From the NCBI RefSeq assembly GCF_023115355.1, contig NZ_CP096019.1:1736001-1800000 (forward strand): a DNA stretch of 64,000 nucleotides, in the 5' to 3' direction. Made by a program: the position numbers and the translations under genes. Within the stretch, counting starts at the first letter, position 1; every line of letters starts with the position of its first letter. Below are positions 63,924-64,000 of the stretch, piece after piece. This stretch comes from Halocatena salina (GTDB lineage: Archaea; Halobacteriota; Halobacteria; Halobacteriales; Haloarculaceae). The notes under the pieces are model-generated. The model saw only the letters and a list, made by a program, of their open reading frames with translations. It searched no databases and was not told where the DNA came from.

Positions 63924-64000
63924 ATGCGCAATGTTGTACTCATTGTTCTCGACACGGTTCGGAAGGACGTTTTCGATGAGCAGGCGACCCGGCTCCGTTC
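63924..64000 (+). CDS. Sulfatase-like protein, N-terminal end only
   Basis: The frame starts ATG 63924 and runs off the window as MRNVVLIVLDTVRKDVFDEQ. The VLIVLDTVRKD stretch is the first metal-binding motif of the sulfatase/alkaline phosphatase superfamily. Only 25 codons are visible, so family membership is likely but substrate and length are not known. Confidence 0.75.
   Translation, partial: MRNVVLIVLDTVRKDVFDEQATRLR

Noticed and set aside
1-64000. CRISPR arrays
   Set aside because: No regularly spaced direct repeats of 25-40 nt were seen; the repeats found are hairpins, short tandem codons or gene-internal modules.

Overview
The window comes from a haloarchaeon (class Halobacteria). 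The evidence is the very acidic proteome, an eight-gene A-type ATP synthase operon, TFB, eIF1A, RIO1 kinase, a double-fold archaeal histone, an RPA-type single-strand binding protein, an archaeal pilin, RbkR, haloarchaeal DUF families (DUF5794, DUF7096-like, DUF2391), and TATA boxes 25-35 nt upstream of many start codons, which implies leaderless transcripts. By eye the GC content is moderate for the group, with clearly A+T-rich islands near 29.6-30.3 kb, 31.8 kb, 48.3-50.3 kb and 52.8-53.1 kb. No species is claimed.

Layout. 0-0.95 kb: a degraded HTH-like gene bounded by perfect hairpins. 1-4.4 kb: copper module (TauE/SafE-like membrane protein and Cu(I) P-type ATPase). 4.6-8 kb: DUF460 nuclease-like protein, a small membrane protein and a zinc alcohol dehydrogenase. 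8.1-10.2 kb: ribosome and translation cluster (eIF1A, RIO1, Dim2-like KH protein). 11-21 kb: MaoC dehydratase, HtpX-like protease and the A-ATPase operon in the order H-I-K-E-C-F-A-B, with no D subunit gene in the window. 21.2-25 kb: methyltransferase, pilin, a DUF7096-like surface protein and a membrane-anchored winged-helix protein. 25-28.5 kb: ETF beta/alpha, M20 amidohydrolase, S10-like protein. 28.6-31.8 kb: TFB, a long A+T-rich gap, an XRE regulator with two palindromes at its start, and a B3/B4-domain protein. 31.9-32.2 kb: IS630 transposase remnant.

32.3-38.4 kb is metabolic and housekeeping: DUF5794, EPSP synthase, a VOC protein, the ribB-rbkR riboflavin pair with a probable operator, a PUA protein and an ATP-grasp ligase. 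38.5-40.6 kb holds a repeat-built PH-like/SHOCT protein next to tRNA-Arg(GCG). 40.9-44.2 kb is a chromatin and DNA cluster: RPA, histone and histone-deacetylase-family hydrolase. 44.2-48 kb: glycosyltransferase, glutaredoxin-like protein, purine permease and an HTH-phosphoribosyltransferase with a palindromic promoter element. 48-51 kb is an accessory island with a low-GC DUF262/HNH putative restriction gene. 51-55.3 kb: pyrE, DUF2391, a methyltransferase, a FemAB/GNAT-like protein and a sulfatase-like protein. 55.4-61.9 kb: the tetrapyrrole operon hemB-hemL-hemC-cobA-hemD with an overlapping DHH phosphoesterase. The window ends with PhoD-like phosphatase and the first 77 nt of another sulfatase.

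Most of the window is conserved core. The parts that best repay a second look are the XRE regulator with its paired 12-bp palindromes, the hairpin-bounded cassette at the left edge, the internally repeated PH-like/SHOCT protein, the solitary DUF262/HNH gene, the palindromes upstream of rbkR and the purine permease, and the pilin/surface protein/membrane-HTH neighbourhood. No CRISPR array, prophage or complete insertion sequence was seen.
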